A program made the translations under genes and the position numbers. The notes under the pieces are model-generated. The model ran no database searches. It was not told where the DNA came from and saw only the letters and a program-made list of their open reading frames with translations. Below are positions 17,911-27,513 of a stretch of 48,306 nt of DNA, in pieces. How positions within the stretch are numbered: the first letter of the stretch is position 1; each line of letters opens with the position of its first letter. The stretch spans positions 1-48,306 of the forward strand of contig JAJDXV010000077.1 in NCBI GenBank assembly GCA_022823085.1. Reading direction: 5' to 3'. This stretch comes from Candidatus Poribacteria bacterium (GTDB lineage Bacteria > Poribacteria > WGA-4E > WGA-3G).

Positions 17911-19239
17911 CTATGTATCAAGATGCGTGTCAATCTGTTTCAAGACCCGTTCATAATCTGCTTCCAGTTCAATCGGTGCATTTAGGTAGCGAGGCGGCGG
18001 TTCACCATGCGCAACATTGTGATATTCGACCTTGAAATCCGGGAATTTCAGACCTGTCGCTGTAGAAATGACGATAACCCTGTCAGATGGGAGGATCTGT
18101 TTGCGCTCGACCATCTTTATCAAGACAGCCAAGGCGACACCGGTGTGCGGACAATTGAATAAGCCTGTTCTATCTGCTCTTGCTGCGGCATCAGCCAATT
18201 CTGTCTCTGTCGCTTGGTCAACGATGCCATCAAAACGTCGGAGCGTCCGAATCGCGCGATGCACTGAAACCGGATTCCCGATCTGAATCGCTGTCGCTTG
18301 TGTCGATCGTGCGGTGATAGCACTGAACTCTGTGAACCCGGTTTGATAACTTCGATAGAGCGGATTTGCGCGTTCGGCCTGCGCACAGGCGATACGCGGC
18401 AATTTGTCAATGATACCGAGATCATACATCATTAGAAAGCCGAGTCCGAGTGCTGAGACATTGCCGAGGTTGCCTCCCGGAATAATAATCCAATCAGGGA
18501 CCTCCCAATTAAACTGCTGTACGATTTCTATGCTGATCGTCTTCTGCCCTTCGATGCGGAGAGAGTTAATCGAGTTGGCAAGATAAAAGTCCGGTCGTGC
18601 AGCAAGTTTTTGAACGATTTCCATGCAGCCATCAAAGTCAGTTTCAAGTGAGAGCGTCAGTGCCCCGTTAGCGATAGGTTGGATCAGCTGCTCGCGTGTA
18701 ACTTTTTCTTTCGGTAACAGAATGATTGCCGGTATCCCTGCTGCAGATGCGTAGGCTGCCAAAGCGGCAGAGGTATCACCGGTAGATGCACACATAACTG
18801 CCCGGATGTTTCCAGATGCGTTGATAATTTGGTTCACCATTGAGACCAAGACAGTCATTCCGAGGTCTTTAAAAGAGCCAGTGTGACTGATGCCGCACTG
18901 CTTAATCCACAGATCGCCCAAGCCGAGCTGTGCCCCGAAGCGGTCAGCCCAGAAAAGATTGGTGCCGCCTTCATACATAGAGATAATGTTATTATCGTCA
19001 ATGTTCGGGCAGACCAGCTCCTTTTTGCCCCAGACACCACTACCATACGGGTATTGGGTGCGCATGTACCGCTGCTCGAAAAGCGTTTTCCATTCAGCTG
19101 CGCTCCTTTCCTTCAGTGCGTCTATGTCGTGCCGTACCTCTAAAAGCCCATCGCATTTTTTGCACCGGTAGATAACCTCTGAAAGTGGATAGGTTTCGGC
19201 GCATCCTTGGCTACACTGGAACCATGCATTGTAGTTCAT
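17911..19239 (-). CDS. thrC: Threonine synthase
   Basis: PLP-dependent enzyme that converts O-phospho-L-homoserine to threonine. The N-terminus has a zinc-ribbon-like set of cysteines (C9, C13, C26, C29: CSQGC and CKKC) typical of the archaeal/bacterial ThrC subgroup. The PLP lysine is K124 in [17 protein letters not shown] forms the phosphate-binding glycine loop. Length 442 aa. Its ATG overlaps the scpB stop by one base (TGATG), so it is translationally coupled to scpB. The pairing with segregation genes is probably operon convenience. Confidence 0.93.
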   Translation of the reverse strand: MNYNAWFQCSQGCAETYPLSEVIYRCKKCDGLLEVRHDIDALKERSAAEWKTLFEQRYMRTQYPYGSGVWGKKELVCPNIDDNNIISMYEGGTNLFWADRFGAQLGLGDLWIKQCGISHTGSFKDLGMTVLVSMVNQIINASGNIRAVMCASTGDTSAALAAYASAAGIPAIILLPKEKVTREQLIQPIANGALTLSLETDFDGCMEIVQKLAARPDFYLANSINSLRIEGQKTISIEIVQQFNWEVPDWIIIPGGNLGNVSALGLGFLMMYDLGIIDKLPRIACAQAERANPLYRSYQTGFTEFSAITARSTQATAIQIGNPVSVHRAIRTLRRFDGIVDQATETELADAAARADRTGLFNCPHTGVALAVLIKMVERKQILPSDRVIVISTATGLKFPDFKVEYHNVAHGEPPPRYLNAPIELEADYERVLKQIDTHLDT

Positions 19240-19877
19240 CACTCTGTGGTTTCCTCCATGACAACAGCAGCGCGGGGGTGGGATGGCTCGCTTCCGTTCG
19301 GTCCGCTAAGGAGTTCGTCAATTTCATCAAGTGAAGGCAACTCAGAAGCGTCCTTCAACCCGAATTGTTGAAGAAAATCGTCTGTGGTTGAAAAGAGCAG
19401 TGCGCGTCCATCTTTTCTGCCGGTGATACGGACAAGCCCTTTTTCGAGCAGTGAGTTGAGAACGCTGTCGCTATTTACACCACGAATCGTTGCAACATCG
19501 CTACGAGTGATCGGCTGCTTGTACGCCACAATCGCGAGCGTCTCAAGCGCAGACGGCGACAACGTAACGCGGACCTGTCGCGTATAAAATTTTTCTATCC
19601 ATTCCGAGTACTCTGGGCGCGATGAGATTTGGTACCCATTCGCTATTTCGACGAGGCGAAAGCTGCGCGCCATCTCTTCGTAATCGTCGTAGAGCTCGGT
19701 CAGTCCTTTACGAATAGCGCGTTTACCTATCTGCGGCAGCGCACTTTGGAACTGGTCCAACGTAATCGGTTCGCTCGCAGCAAAAAGAATCGCTTCCAAA
19801 ATCGATTTGAGTTTCTCGTCCGACATCATATCTATCTCTTCTGTCGGGGCAACGGCGGTAACGTATTCAGAGTCCAT
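19239..19877 (-). CDS. scpB: Segregation and condensation protein B
   Basis: Subunit of the SMC-ScpAB condensin that compacts and segregates the chromosome. Two winged-helix units are visible. The first (about 20-95) has [17 protein letters not shown]. The second (about 105-180) has the family block [19 protein letters not shown], followed by [18 protein letters not shown] and a [13 protein letters not shown] wing. Length 212 aa is usual. TAGGA lies 8 nt before the ATG. The stop overlaps thrC, and scpA lies 11 nt upstream. Confidence 0.94.
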   Translation of the reverse strand: MDSEYVTAVAPTEEIDMMSDEKLKSILEAILFAASEPITLDQFQSALPQIGKRAIRKGLTELYDDYEEMARSFRLVEIANGYQISSRPEYSEWIEKFYTRQVRVTLSPSALETLAIVAYKQPITRSDVATIRGVNSDSVLNSLLEKGLVRITGRKDGRALLFSTTDDFLQQFGLKDASELPSLDEIDELLSGPNGSEPSHPRAAVVMEETTE

Positions 19878-19888
19878 AAGTAAAATTC

Positions 19889-20746
19889 CTAATAGTCTCG
19901 TTCTTCTGAACGATCGGGTTCTACAATCGGAGGCGGCGCGATCTCGCGATCGGGCACCTGTTGCTCTTGTTTAACAATATAGATGCTCTCGAAATGACCT
20001 GTCTGAACGGTGACAATTCTCCCAATCCGAATAAGTTCTAAAATAGCGAGGAATGTAACGATCCAATCTGTTTTACTTGCGGACAGCGGGAAGAGTTCTT
20101 CAAATAGCAATTGATCAGCGACCTCCAAATGCCGCTCAATGAAAGCAATTTTATCTTCAACCGTAATTGTCTCTTCTTCGACTGCCTCATACAATTCCTC
20201 AGTGTCTACCTCAGCCGCTCGGTCGTTCATACGCTTAAAGGCGGACAGTAAATCAAACAGTGTCGCCCGAATCTCGAAAGCGCGCGAGCCATCTAAGTCG
20301 GCGTGCAGCTTCGGACTTCGGTTGTAGACCCAGGTCTGTCGTTCGGCGTAAATATCTAAAACCTGTGCCGCCTCTTTGAACTGTTTGTACTCCAACAGCT
20401 GTTTGACAAGCTGCTCTTCGTCACCGATCGGGAGTTCGTCACTTGGGGTGAGTTGTGGGAGAATGCTCTGTGATTTTATATGTAGCAGTGTCGCTGCCAT
20501 CACCAAAAATTCGGATGCCACGTCTAAATCTAACTGCTCCATGAGATTGACGTATTCCAGGTACCGGTCAGTAATTTCCGCAATCTGAATATCGTGGATA
20601 TCCATCTCCTCTTTCTGAATCAGATGGAGAAGCAGATCAAGCGGCCCCTCAAACCCTTCTAACTTAACCGAGTAGAGCGATTCTGTTGCAGTAGACACCG
20701 CTTCTGGATTTTGATTTCCGAGAGTTTCGATTGTTTCGATCAACAT
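19889..20746 (-). CDS. scpA: Segregation and condensation protein A
   Basis: Kleisin subunit bridging SMC heads. The kleisin N-terminal signature GFEGPLDLLLHLIQKEEMDI (about residues 32-51), followed by ITDRYLEYVNLM and AATLLHIKSQSILP, is diagnostic. The C-terminal winged helix spans about 205-265. It stands directly upstream of scpB with an 11-nt gap, and downstream of the site-2 protease gene. Length 285 aa is slightly long because of an acidic C-terminal tail. Confidence 0.94.
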   Translation of the reverse strand: MLIETIETLGNQNPEAVSTATESLYSVKLEGFEGPLDLLLHLIQKEEMDIHDIQIAEITDRYLEYVNLMEQLDLDVASEFLVMAATLLHIKSQSILPQLTPSDELPIGDEEQLVKQLLEYKQFKEAAQVLDIYAERQTWVYNRSPKLHADLDGSRAFEIRATLFDLLSAFKRMNDRAAEVDTEELYEAVEEETITVEDKIAFIERHLEVADQLLFEELFPLSASKTDWIVTFLAILELIRIGRIVTVQTGHFESIYIVKQEQQVPDREIAPPPIVEPDRSEERDY

Positions 20747-20814
20747 ATTTGGTGCTTTCAGCGTTGTAAATGTCTAAAGCCTATGCGTTAAGATTTGCGA
20801 TGAAAAACGAAATT

Positions 20815-21498
20815 TTATCGTAAACCGACGATTTCCCCTATTAGATTGAATACTGTGTGACTAATATCGTTCAAGAACCCGAATACATAGTTCGGTATGC
20901 CCAAGAGGCTTGGTAGAAAAATAAGGCACATCAAAATCGGCATACCATAAGGCATCAATTTTTCAAAGCCGCGTGCTAAATCTTCCGGTAGTAGACCTCT
21001 CACCACACTGAAACCATCTAATGGGAAGAGTGGGAGCATGTTAAACGCCGCGAGAAAAACACTAATAAATCCCATCCTAATTAATTGCGTGTTAATCTCA
21101 TAATGAAGTGTGGATTCGGTTGGATCAAACGCAGTCAATTCTATAAGCAGCTTAACTACGCCTAAGATTACGAAAGTTAGGACGATATTCATGAAAGGAC
21201 CGGCGGCTGCGATGAGCATCAGGTCTCGCCTCGGCTTCTTCAGATTGTAAGGATTCACCGGCACCGGTTTTGCCCAACCAAAAAATGCACCTCCGAAAAA
21301 CGAAGCGATCAACGGTAGTATAATTGTCCCGATCATATCAATATGGACACCGGGATTGAGGGACATCCTTCCTAAATCGCGAGCCGTCGGGTCACCTAAC
21401 ATATCTGCTGATTTCGCGTGACCCCACTCGTGGAAGGTCAACAAGATAATGAATTGTGTAACCAAAAGTATTGCTGCAAAAGGATCGAAATTAGCCAT
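20815..21498 (-). CDS. Site-2 protease family (M50) membrane metalloprotease
   Basis: Intramembrane zinc protease of the Rv2869c/FL-type short M50 group. The active-site helix contains HEWGH (23-27), and the third zinc ligand lies in NMLPLFPLDG (D161). About five transmembrane segments; no PDZ domain. The ATG at 21498 overlaps the last 8 nt of the CCA-adding enzyme gene, so translation is coupled. The order cca - S2P - scpA - scpB is a frequently conserved neighbourhood, consistent with housekeeping. The substrate is unknown. Confidence 0.9.
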   Translation of the reverse strand: MANFDPFAAILLVTQFIILLTFHEWGHAKSADMLGDPTARDLGRMSLNPGVHIDMIGTIILPLIASFFGGAFFGWAKPVPVNPYNLKKPRRDLMLIAAAGPFMNIVLTFVILGVVKLLIELTAFDPTESTLHYEINTQLIRMGFISVFLAAFNMLPLFPLDGFSVVRGLLPEDLARGFEKLMPYGMPILMCLIFLPSLLGIPNYVFGFLNDISHTVFNLIGEIVGLR

Positions 21499-22957
21499 TA
21501 TTATTTACTTTCCGTAAGCGGGAACGTGCCTCTTCTTTTTTCGTGATCTCTCCATCTAACTGTGCAGCGAATAGTTGCCAGAGTTGTGTTTTAAACGTTG
21601 CTCCAGGTTCCTCGCCAAACGCAATCAGATCTTTTCCAGTAATAAACGGCTGAACCTTGCGAAGGACGAGAAGGTAGTCTCTTATTTTTTTTCGCTGCCA
21701 TGCTGCGACTGTTGTCCCTTCAGATGCCAAGACCAGTGCCTCAATCGGATACGGTTTAAACAATCTATAAATTTCGCTCGGTTTCACTGACGGTTTTAAT
21801 GGTGCAAGTGTCTGTTTTAAGTGTTTGTAGGCAGTGAGTGGTGTCTCTACCCGAAAGAGACTCTTTTCCCCACAAACATAAGTTGTTCCACTACCCGTTG
21901 AAAGGTCCGCATCAACGATACACCATTTTCCGTTTTGATGTTCAATTGTAGCATTCCGTGATAGCGGATATCCAAGTTTCTCAAAGGCTGTGTGTGTTAC
22001 TTTTTCAAGGGAAACCTGCTGATTCTCCGCTTGTGCTGGACTGACCAATCTCTGGAGTTGATGCTGCAACGTAAACCTGAAACTGAGTGCCTCAATTTGA
22101 TATATCGGCATCTCTGTGCCGAAAAGTGCCATCCAACGGACAAGTCGGCGATCGAATGCTTCAGCAGCGAGATGCTCAGATGCCCAACCAATTGCGCTTT
22201 GTGCAGATTGAAAGTCGGACGCGAAGTCCGATGAAATCCGCCACCCTGCACAAATAGTTTTCCATACGTCAAGTTCTGTGAGTCGCTCTACAATCTCCGG
22301 TGCCGCCTTTTCAAGGAGTACCCTATCAATTTCGTTCCGTATCCGTTCACCACTAAGTTGTGCAAGTACCGGAAGTGCCTCTCGGATAAGCGTCTCATCG
22401 TTTTCAGCGATTTGGAAACCATAGCGTCCAGCATACCGACCTGCTCGGAAGATACGCGTCGGGTCGTCAATAAAACTCCGATTATGGAGTGTCCGAACGA
22501 TCCCCGCCTCAAGGTCCGCCAATCCATCCGTCTCATCAACGATAGTGCCGAAAGCCGTTTGGTCCAAACGCATTGCGAGGGCATTGATAGAAAAATCGCG
22601 CCGATGCAAGTCGTCACTGATACTTCCGTTCTGCACTATAGGTAACGTCCCTGAACCTTGATAAGTTTCACGACGTGCAGTGACGAAATCGACTTTAGGC
22701 AGGTCAGTTTTCTCAGGTGTGACGGTTGCCGTGCCGAACTGCGTATGCACCTCCAATCTCCCGTTCCAACGCTCACACATCGCTTTTGCCACTCGGATTG
22801 CGTCTCCTTCTACAACGATGTCGATATCGAGATCGAGACTGAGGCGTTTGAGGAGGAGGTCTCGGACGAACCCACCGACAAGGTAGGAACCTGTTCCAGC
22901 AACTTCACCGATTTCATGTAATAAGTTCAAGATCGGTTCGGGTATATCAAGTCTCAT
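21491..22957 (-). CDS. cca: CCA tRNA nucleotidyltransferase / poly(A) polymerase family
   Basis: Adds or repairs the 3' CCA of tRNAs. The class II nucleotidyltransferase head has LVGGFVRDLLL (about 26-36) and the catalytic carboxylates in DLDIDIVVEGD (D44, D46). RRDFSINALAM and DPTRIFRAGRYAGRYGF follow. The C-terminal half is helical and has no HD domain or CBS repeats. The ATG at 22957 starts directly at the family N-terminus; a TTG at 23002 would add 15 residues. Overlaps the site-2 protease gene by 8 nt. Confidence 0.88.
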   Translation of the reverse strand: MRLDIPEPILNLLHEIGEVAGTGSYLVGGFVRDLLLKRLSLDLDIDIVVEGDAIRVAKAMCERWNGRLEVHTQFGTATVTPEKTDLPKVDFVTARRETYQGSGTLPIVQNGSISDDLHRRDFSINALAMRLDQTAFGTIVDETDGLADLEAGIVRTLHNRSFIDDPTRIFRAGRYAGRYGFQIAENDETLIREALPVLAQLSGERIRNEIDRVLLEKAAPEIVERLTELDVWKTICAGWRISSDFASDFQSAQSAIGWASEHLAAEAFDRRLVRWMALFGTEMPIYQIEALSFRFTLQHQLQRLVSPAQAENQQVSLEKVTHTAFEKLGYPLSRNATIEHQNGKWCIVDADLSTGSGTTYVCGEKSLFRVETPLTAYKHLKQTLAPLKPSVKPSEIYRLFKPYPIEALVLASEGTTVAAWQRKKIRDYLLVLRKVQPFITGKDLIAFGEEPGATFKTQLWQLFAAQLDGEITKKEEARSRLRKVNNNG

Positions 22958-23013
22958 TTTTATAGCGTCGGATGAGGTCGAAAAGCAGTGCCACCATCTC
23001 AAAGAGAGTGCGG

Positions 23014-23694
23014 TTATACGAAGGCGAACACGCGTGTCGGCGCGCCGGAACTTCGCGCCAGTTTTAACGGCGCAATGACTACGTAGAAATGTGTCGGTAA
23101 TTGACTCAAATTGCAGAGATCCTCGACGTGCGGGATACCAGCTCCAAGAAAAACGAGGTGGGCAGGTGGCAAACCGTCGTGCAACGGTGGATGTCCTGCC
23201 ACCGAATCAATACTACACGCATCAGTACCGATGACTTTTATGCCCTTCTCAACGAGCAGCTCCGCGGCATCTTCACTGAAACCGATCCACTCCCGATTAA
23301 AGTTATCTTGATAAACGAATCTGTCCATCCCTGTCCGCATAAAGACGATACTATCTTCTGGAATCTCGCCATTCTCGGCGATCCACGCTTTAATGTCTTC
23401 GGCAGTCACAGCATCGTTCGGTTTCTTGATCGCAGAAAAATCCATTAGAATCGCATGTCCCGTCAGCTTCTCCTTTGGAATCTCGGCGATCGTTGCACCG
23501 CCGGGATACATTAAACAGGGGGCATCCATGTGCGTAGAGTAGTGTCCAGACGTGTCAATCCGGCTTTCAAAATAGCCATCTTTTTCCAACGTCGCTTGGT
23601 CATAAATTTTAGCAGGATCAATCGGCAGCTCGCACGGACTCTTTTCATCAACCACATAAGACAGATCCAGCACGTCCTGAAACTCAAGGTTCAT
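23014..23694 (-). CDS. Cyclase family protein (kynurenine formamidase-like)
   Basis: A metal-dependent hydrolase of the Cyclase/KynB family (PF04199 type). The signature H-x3-H-x-D appears as HYSTHMD (H51, H55, D57), followed by P and, later, FMRTGMDR and GTDACSIDSVAGHPP. It ends GVVIAPLKL-like (YVVIAPLKLARSSGAPTRVFAFV), normal for the family. At 226 aa it is of standard size. A good sigma70 promoter precedes it. The substrate is uncertain: arylformamides, cyclic amides or another small ring compound. Confidence 0.88.
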   Translation of the reverse strand: MNLEFQDVLDLSYVVDEKSPCELPIDPAKIYDQATLEKDGYFESRIDTSGHYSTHMDAPCLMYPGGATIAEIPKEKLTGHAILMDFSAIKKPNDAVTAEDIKAWIAENGEIPEDSIVFMRTGMDRFVYQDNFNREWIGFSEDAAELLVEKGIKVIGTDACSIDSVAGHPPLHDGLPPAHLVFLGAGIPHVEDLCNLSQLPTHFYVVIAPLKLARSSGAPTRVFAFV

Positions 23695-23748
23695 TTTTTT
23701 CTCTTTCTCCTTCTAACAAACGTGTCACCTTTGCAAGGCTTGATATGT

Positions 23749-23777
23749 AGTATAACACATTACCCTAAAATATTCAA
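23749..23777 (-). promoter_or_regulatory. sigma70 promoter for the cyclase gene
   Basis: On the minus strand TTGAAT (23772-23777) and TATACT (23749-23754) are 17 bp apart. The leader of about 45 nt contains AGAAGGAG before the ATG at 23694. The remaining intergenic sequence up to 23948 shows no other recognisable element. Confidence 0.6.
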
Positions 23778-23948
23778 ATAAAAGGTATTCAGGTTATCAG
23801 CACTTAGTTACTTTTGATTAAAAACCCTATCATGAAAATCGCAGAAATCCTATCAATCACAGTTCAGGCTCCAATGGCTGATGGCTAATGCTAAAAGTGC
23901 ATCCGTTTTAATGTTACAACGAAAACCATTTCGTTCGGAAGGAAGACT

Positions 23949-24836
23949 ATGCAAGATAAAATCATTTACAGACATTGGCAGCCCGGTGATGATGATGCAG
24001 TTTTGGAGTTGTTGTTACCTGCTGGGCAAGTTGATGAGAACATCTATCGAGATAAGTTTGAGGGTCCACACCTCGAACCAGAGGGAATACGTTTAGCACT
24101 TGTCAATGAAAAAGTCGTGGGGCATGTGCTGGGTGAATCCTGCTCGTTTTTCATCGAAGACAAGTGCCAGAGGTTTGTAACAGTAGGTGCTGTCTTTGTT
24201 GCGCAAGATATGCGTCGCCAAGGGATAGCCGCTCGTTTGATGCAGGATTTGCCCGCACACTTTCAAAGAAAAGGGTATCGCGGAAGCATTCTTGATGCGG
24301 ATGAAGCAGCTGCTATTCGCCTGTATCAGAAAGTTGGTTATCAGCAATTTACACAAGATTTGCAAACGCAACTTCCACCAAATCAGAGTGCCTCGCAGCT
24401 CAAATGGGCAGAAACGAACCTAAGCGATTTAAGTGCTTTACCTGAATTAGATGAGAGGTGGGGAAAACAAAACTTTCCTGTTAGTTGCGATCGGGAAAAT
24501 CTAAAAGTACAGCAACCCAATATGGGTGGATACCGCGTTTTACGCCAGGGTCAAAATATTGTCGGTTATGCACGATGGGATGAACCCTCAGAATATTATC
24601 AACATGGATTAATCCGGGACCCTATTGCACCAGATGTGGATCCGATGGAAGTTATTGCATCGCTCCAATCCGCAATACCGACAATCCGCACTTGGCAAAC
24701 AGCGGAAGGCGGAAGGTATGAGGCACCACTGCGGTCATGCGGTTGCACATTTGAACCGACAGCAACCGTTATAATGCTTTCATCCTTCGGTCAGGAAATT
24801 GATTTGACGGGATACCACCGAACCGCTTGGTGGTAA
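23949..24836 (+). CDS. GNAT family N-acetyltransferase
   Basis: Acetyl-CoA-dependent acyltransferase. The GNAT motif A is VGAVFVAQDMRRQGIAARLM (about residues 77-96), with the acetyl-CoA pyrophosphate loop RRQGIA, and motif B is AIRLYQKVGYQ. The C-terminal 150 residues form a second domain of uncertain fold, perhaps a degenerate second GNAT or SCP2-like domain as in Eis-type proteins. GGAAGGA precedes the ATG. Single gene, convergent with the phosphatase. The acceptor substrate is unknown. Confidence 0.82.
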   Translation: MQDKIIYRHWQPGDDDAVLELLLPAGQVDENIYRDKFEGPHLEPEGIRLALVNEKVVGHVLGESCSFFIEDKCQRFVTVGAVFVAQDMRRQGIAARLMQDLPAHFQRKGYRGSILDADEAAAIRLYQKVGYQQFTQDLQTQLPPNQSASQLKWAETNLSDLSALPELDERWGKQNFPVSCDRENLKVQQPNMGGYRVLRQGQNIVGYARWDEPSEYYQHGLIRDPIAPDVDPMEVIASLQSAIPTIRTWQTAEGGRYEAPLRSCGCTFEPTATVIMLSSFGQEIDLTGYHRTAWW

Positions 24837-24850
24837 ATCAAAATCTGCGG

Positions 24851-25618
24851 TTAGGCATCTTTAAAATAATCCAATACAGCGTCATGCAGTACGCCATTTG
24901 TTGCGACTAACGAGTCGGTCGCTTTTGTAATGGGTCGTCCCTGTATATCCGTTACTTTCCCACCGGCTTCCCGCACAATAACCGTGATGGCGGCGATGTC
25001 CCAGACGCTAATCGCTGCCTCCACAACAACATCCGCCCTTGCAGAAGCCACGAGATGATACATATAGAAATCACCGAACCCTCTGGAACGCGCAACCTTG
25101 TTGATAAGGTTGTAGACACCGGGAAAGGTGCCTTTCTCTGTGAACCACCTCAGTCCGCCGTGGCAGATCATCGCCGCTTCGGGTTGCGTCACGCTGGAGA
25201 CGGCTATCGGTTTGCCGTTGAGAAAAGCACCACTTCCCGACTCTGCATAAAGCAGTTCATTCAGAAGCGGCGCGTTGGAGACACCGAGAATTAGGTCATT
25301 ACCTTTCATCAACGCAATCTGGGTGCCGAAGATCGGGATTTTTCGGATATAATTCTTCGTCGCATCAATCGGATCAATGATCCAGACGTAAGGGGAATCC
25401 CCCTCCTCTGTTCCGTATTCCTCTCCTAAAAACCCATGATCTGGAAACGCTTGTTTGATGGTTTCACGGATAACTTTTTCCGCGCCTCTATCGGCGAGTG
25501 TGACCGGCGTCTCGTCCTCTTTCAGTTCGACTTCCATATCGTCGGTATAGTAAGCGGTGATAACTTCTTCGGCGTTCTTGGCTGCTTCCAACGCAACCTT
25601 TAAAAATTGACTCGGCAT
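24851..25618 (-). CDS. Inositol monophosphatase family phosphatase
   Basis: A Mg2+-dependent sugar/inositol or histidinol phosphatase. Metal ligands are visible in FLGEEYG (E66/E67), IIDPIDAT (D82, D85) and VWDIAA (D207). The usual DPIDGT is DPIDAT here, as in histidinol-phosphatase-like members. The start at 25618 is chosen because AGGAG lies 7 nt upstream; a much longer in-frame reading to 25930 would lie within the next gene. Length 255 aa is normal. The substrate could be myo-inositol-1-phosphate, histidinol phosphate or 3'-phosphoadenosine phosphates. Confidence 0.87.
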   Translation of the reverse strand: MPSQFLKVALEAAKNAEEVITAYYTDDMEVELKEDETPVTLADRGAEKVIRETIKQAFPDHGFLGEEYGTEEGDSPYVWIIDPIDATKNYIRKIPIFGTQIALMKGNDLILGVSNAPLLNELLYAESGSGAFLNGKPIAVSSVTQPEAAMICHGGLRWFTEKGTFPGVYNLINKVARSRGFGDFYMYHLVASARADVVVEAAISVWDIAAITVIVREAGGKVTDIQGRPITKATDSLVATNGVLHDAVLDYFKDA

Positions 25619-25643
25619 AAATTCTCCTATCGGGTACGTGAAG

Positions 25644-27455
25644 TTAACGGAGTGAAATCGCGGGGCAATAAATTCCTGTTCTCTCACGCGACCACCACGT
25701 TCCTTCAGAACGTTTGGTTTCAATATCGGTAAAGTGATAATCGTAAAGGGTGGCGCGAACGTAGCGCGGCGGTGTGTCAGGAAACGGGTTTTCCGCGAGC
25801 AATTGTAAAACTTCGGGGCTGTTTTGTAAGAGTGCCACCATAAAATTAGGGAACCAGTACGTGTTTTGATAGCTGCCTTGAAGCGCGGCGAACCACATCT
25901 GCCAATCCAGTCGCGGTTGGTGCGGTGCAACCCATTTCGGCGTGTCTGTCAGTTCTCCCGGTTTCCAGCGAAATTCGTAGGTTCTCCACGTTATCCGATC
26001 ATTGCTACCTTCAACAATAATTTCGGGACGCGATTCCGTCATATCCGCAAAGAGTCCATAGGTGTTCACACTCCGAAAGGGTCTAATCCAAGCGAGGTCG
26101 GGTAGCCTCGCCTCCCTAAAGAGTTGTCCACTGAAGCGGATGCTGCTCAGGACGAAGAGAAGCATCGCCACCACCACGACACAGACACGCCAATACTGAT
26201 GCGGTACTCGTCCAACAACATCAAAGCGGGGCGTGAACCGTTTGGGGAACAGACCTTTCCATGCCACATCGTCAACCAGAAGAAGACAGAGTACAATTGT
26301 CAGCAAGTTGAAAAAGCAGTAATTTCCTGTCAAGATGATGAGAATTTGCAGCCCGATGAGTCCGATACATCCGGCGTTTCGTAAGCGGCGCGGCGCAAAG
26401 ATCAGAAATGGGGCACCCAATTCAACGGCAAACATACCGATGACAGAGATTTTCTGGAACCATTCAGGCAGCTGGTGCGCGTACCACCCGATCCATGTCG
26501 GCAACGGTTGTGTCTCATAATGGAAGTTAAGGGCAGTCAAGTCTCGCCATACGGCATCGCTTGCAAGTTTGACGAACCCGGAAGCAAACATCAATCGGAA
26601 CAGCAGCCATCGTAAAAGCCATAAGAACGCAGCGGGGGGTTGGGACACCTGTGAAAGTGTATCACGGATTCGCAGCGGCGCGAAAAAGATTGCCAAAAAT
26701 CCTGTCTCTAAGAGCAACACATCCCACTGGAAACTTAGAAAAGCCTGACCGGCTGACACAAGCGATAGATAGAACACCCATAAACCGGCTAAAGCGAAAG
26801 TGGGAAAGAAACCGGCGATTAACACCAGAGACAGAACGATGCCACCGGCACACAAGAAATGGAGGCTGATGTCTGACGGGTTCAGCCAGAGCAGCGTCGG
26901 AACAGCATGATAACCTGATGTCCCGACTTGTTGATGCACAGCCGTCAAAAATTGGTCTACTGGTAAAATGCCGTTGCTACCGATGAGTCCATGAATCTGA
27001 ACCCATAATGACAGAAAGGCAATGAGATAGATACATCCGAGTGCACGTAGAAACAGCCAACGCGAAAAATAGAGCGTCGTTTTCTCAGTATGTGTCCCCC
27101 AAAGCCAACGCGTCAATGCAGAGAAAAATGGACGATGCTGTGCGACCAAACGATAGACACCTTCCGAGATGCTTGCGAACCCCGGTAGACGGTTGTAGCA
27201 CCAGAGGAACAGCCTGTTGTCCAAGGCGCGAAAAACAGCCTCAGCACCACTGAAAACCGTTCCATTTTCCAAAATTAACTGCACCGAACTTTCATACGCT
27301 GAAAGCGGGATATCTCGGAAGTGCGATGCGACTTCTTGATAGGGCGCGTAGTCGATACGGTCCCCTGTGATATGTTGCCACTGGGCAATCCAGTACCGAC
27401 AAAAATCGCAGTCGTTATCGTAGACAAGGAGCGGTTTGCTGCTGTGTGAGTGCAT
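25644..27455 (-). CDS. DCC (DUF393) thiol-redox domain fused to lipase-maturation-factor-like membrane protein
   Basis: A 603-residue fusion. Residues 1-115 are a DUF393/DCC domain with VYDNDCDFCRYW (C16, C19, a thioredoxin-like CxxC). The rest is a polytopic membrane protein of the HTTM/LMF1 type. The block FASGFVKLASDAVWRDLTAL, then FHYETQPLPTWIGWYAHQLP (about residues 287-325), closely matches lipase maturation factor proteins of animals and bacteria. A soluble C-terminal part has WIRPFRSVNTYGLFADM. The combination suggests a membrane enzyme supporting disulfide handling or folding of exported proteins; this is inference. It lies 25 bp upstream of the IMPase gene on the same strand. Confidence 0.85.
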   Translation of the reverse strand: MHSHSSKPLLVYDNDCDFCRYWIAQWQHITGDRIDYAPYQEVASHFRDIPLSAYESSVQLILENGTVFSGAEAVFRALDNRLFLWCYNRLPGFASISEGVYRLVAQHRPFFSALTRWLWGTHTEKTTLYFSRWLFLRALGCIYLIAFLSLWVQIHGLIGSNGILPVDQFLTAVHQQVGTSGYHAVPTLLWLNPSDISLHFLCAGGIVLSLVLIAGFFPTFALAGLWVFYLSLVSAGQAFLSFQWDVLLLETGFLAIFFAPLRIRDTLSQVSQPPAAFLWLLRWLLFRLMFASGFVKLASDAVWRDLTALNFHYETQPLPTWIGWYAHQLPEWFQKISVIGMFAVELGAPFLIFAPRRLRNAGCIGLIGLQILIILTGNYCFFNLLTIVLCLLLVDDVAWKGLFPKRFTPRFDVVGRVPHQYWRVCVVVVAMLLFVLSSIRFSGQLFREARLPDLAWIRPFRSVNTYGLFADMTESRPEIIVEGSNDRITWRTYEFRWKPGELTDTPKWVAPHQPRLDWQMWFAALQGSYQNTYWFPNFMVALLQNSPEVLQLLAENPFPDTPPRYVRATLYDYHFTDIETKRSEGTWWSRERTGIYCPAISLR

Positions 27456-27513
27456 CGGAACTTTTTAGCGAAGTACCCGCAACGTTTCTAACCTGCTTGC
27501 TGAATAGCCGTAC

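Noticed and set aside
25619..25930. N-terminal extension of the inositol-monophosphatase-like protein
   Set aside because: It overlaps the LMF-like gene, lacks family similarity, and AGGAG marks the ATG at 25618.
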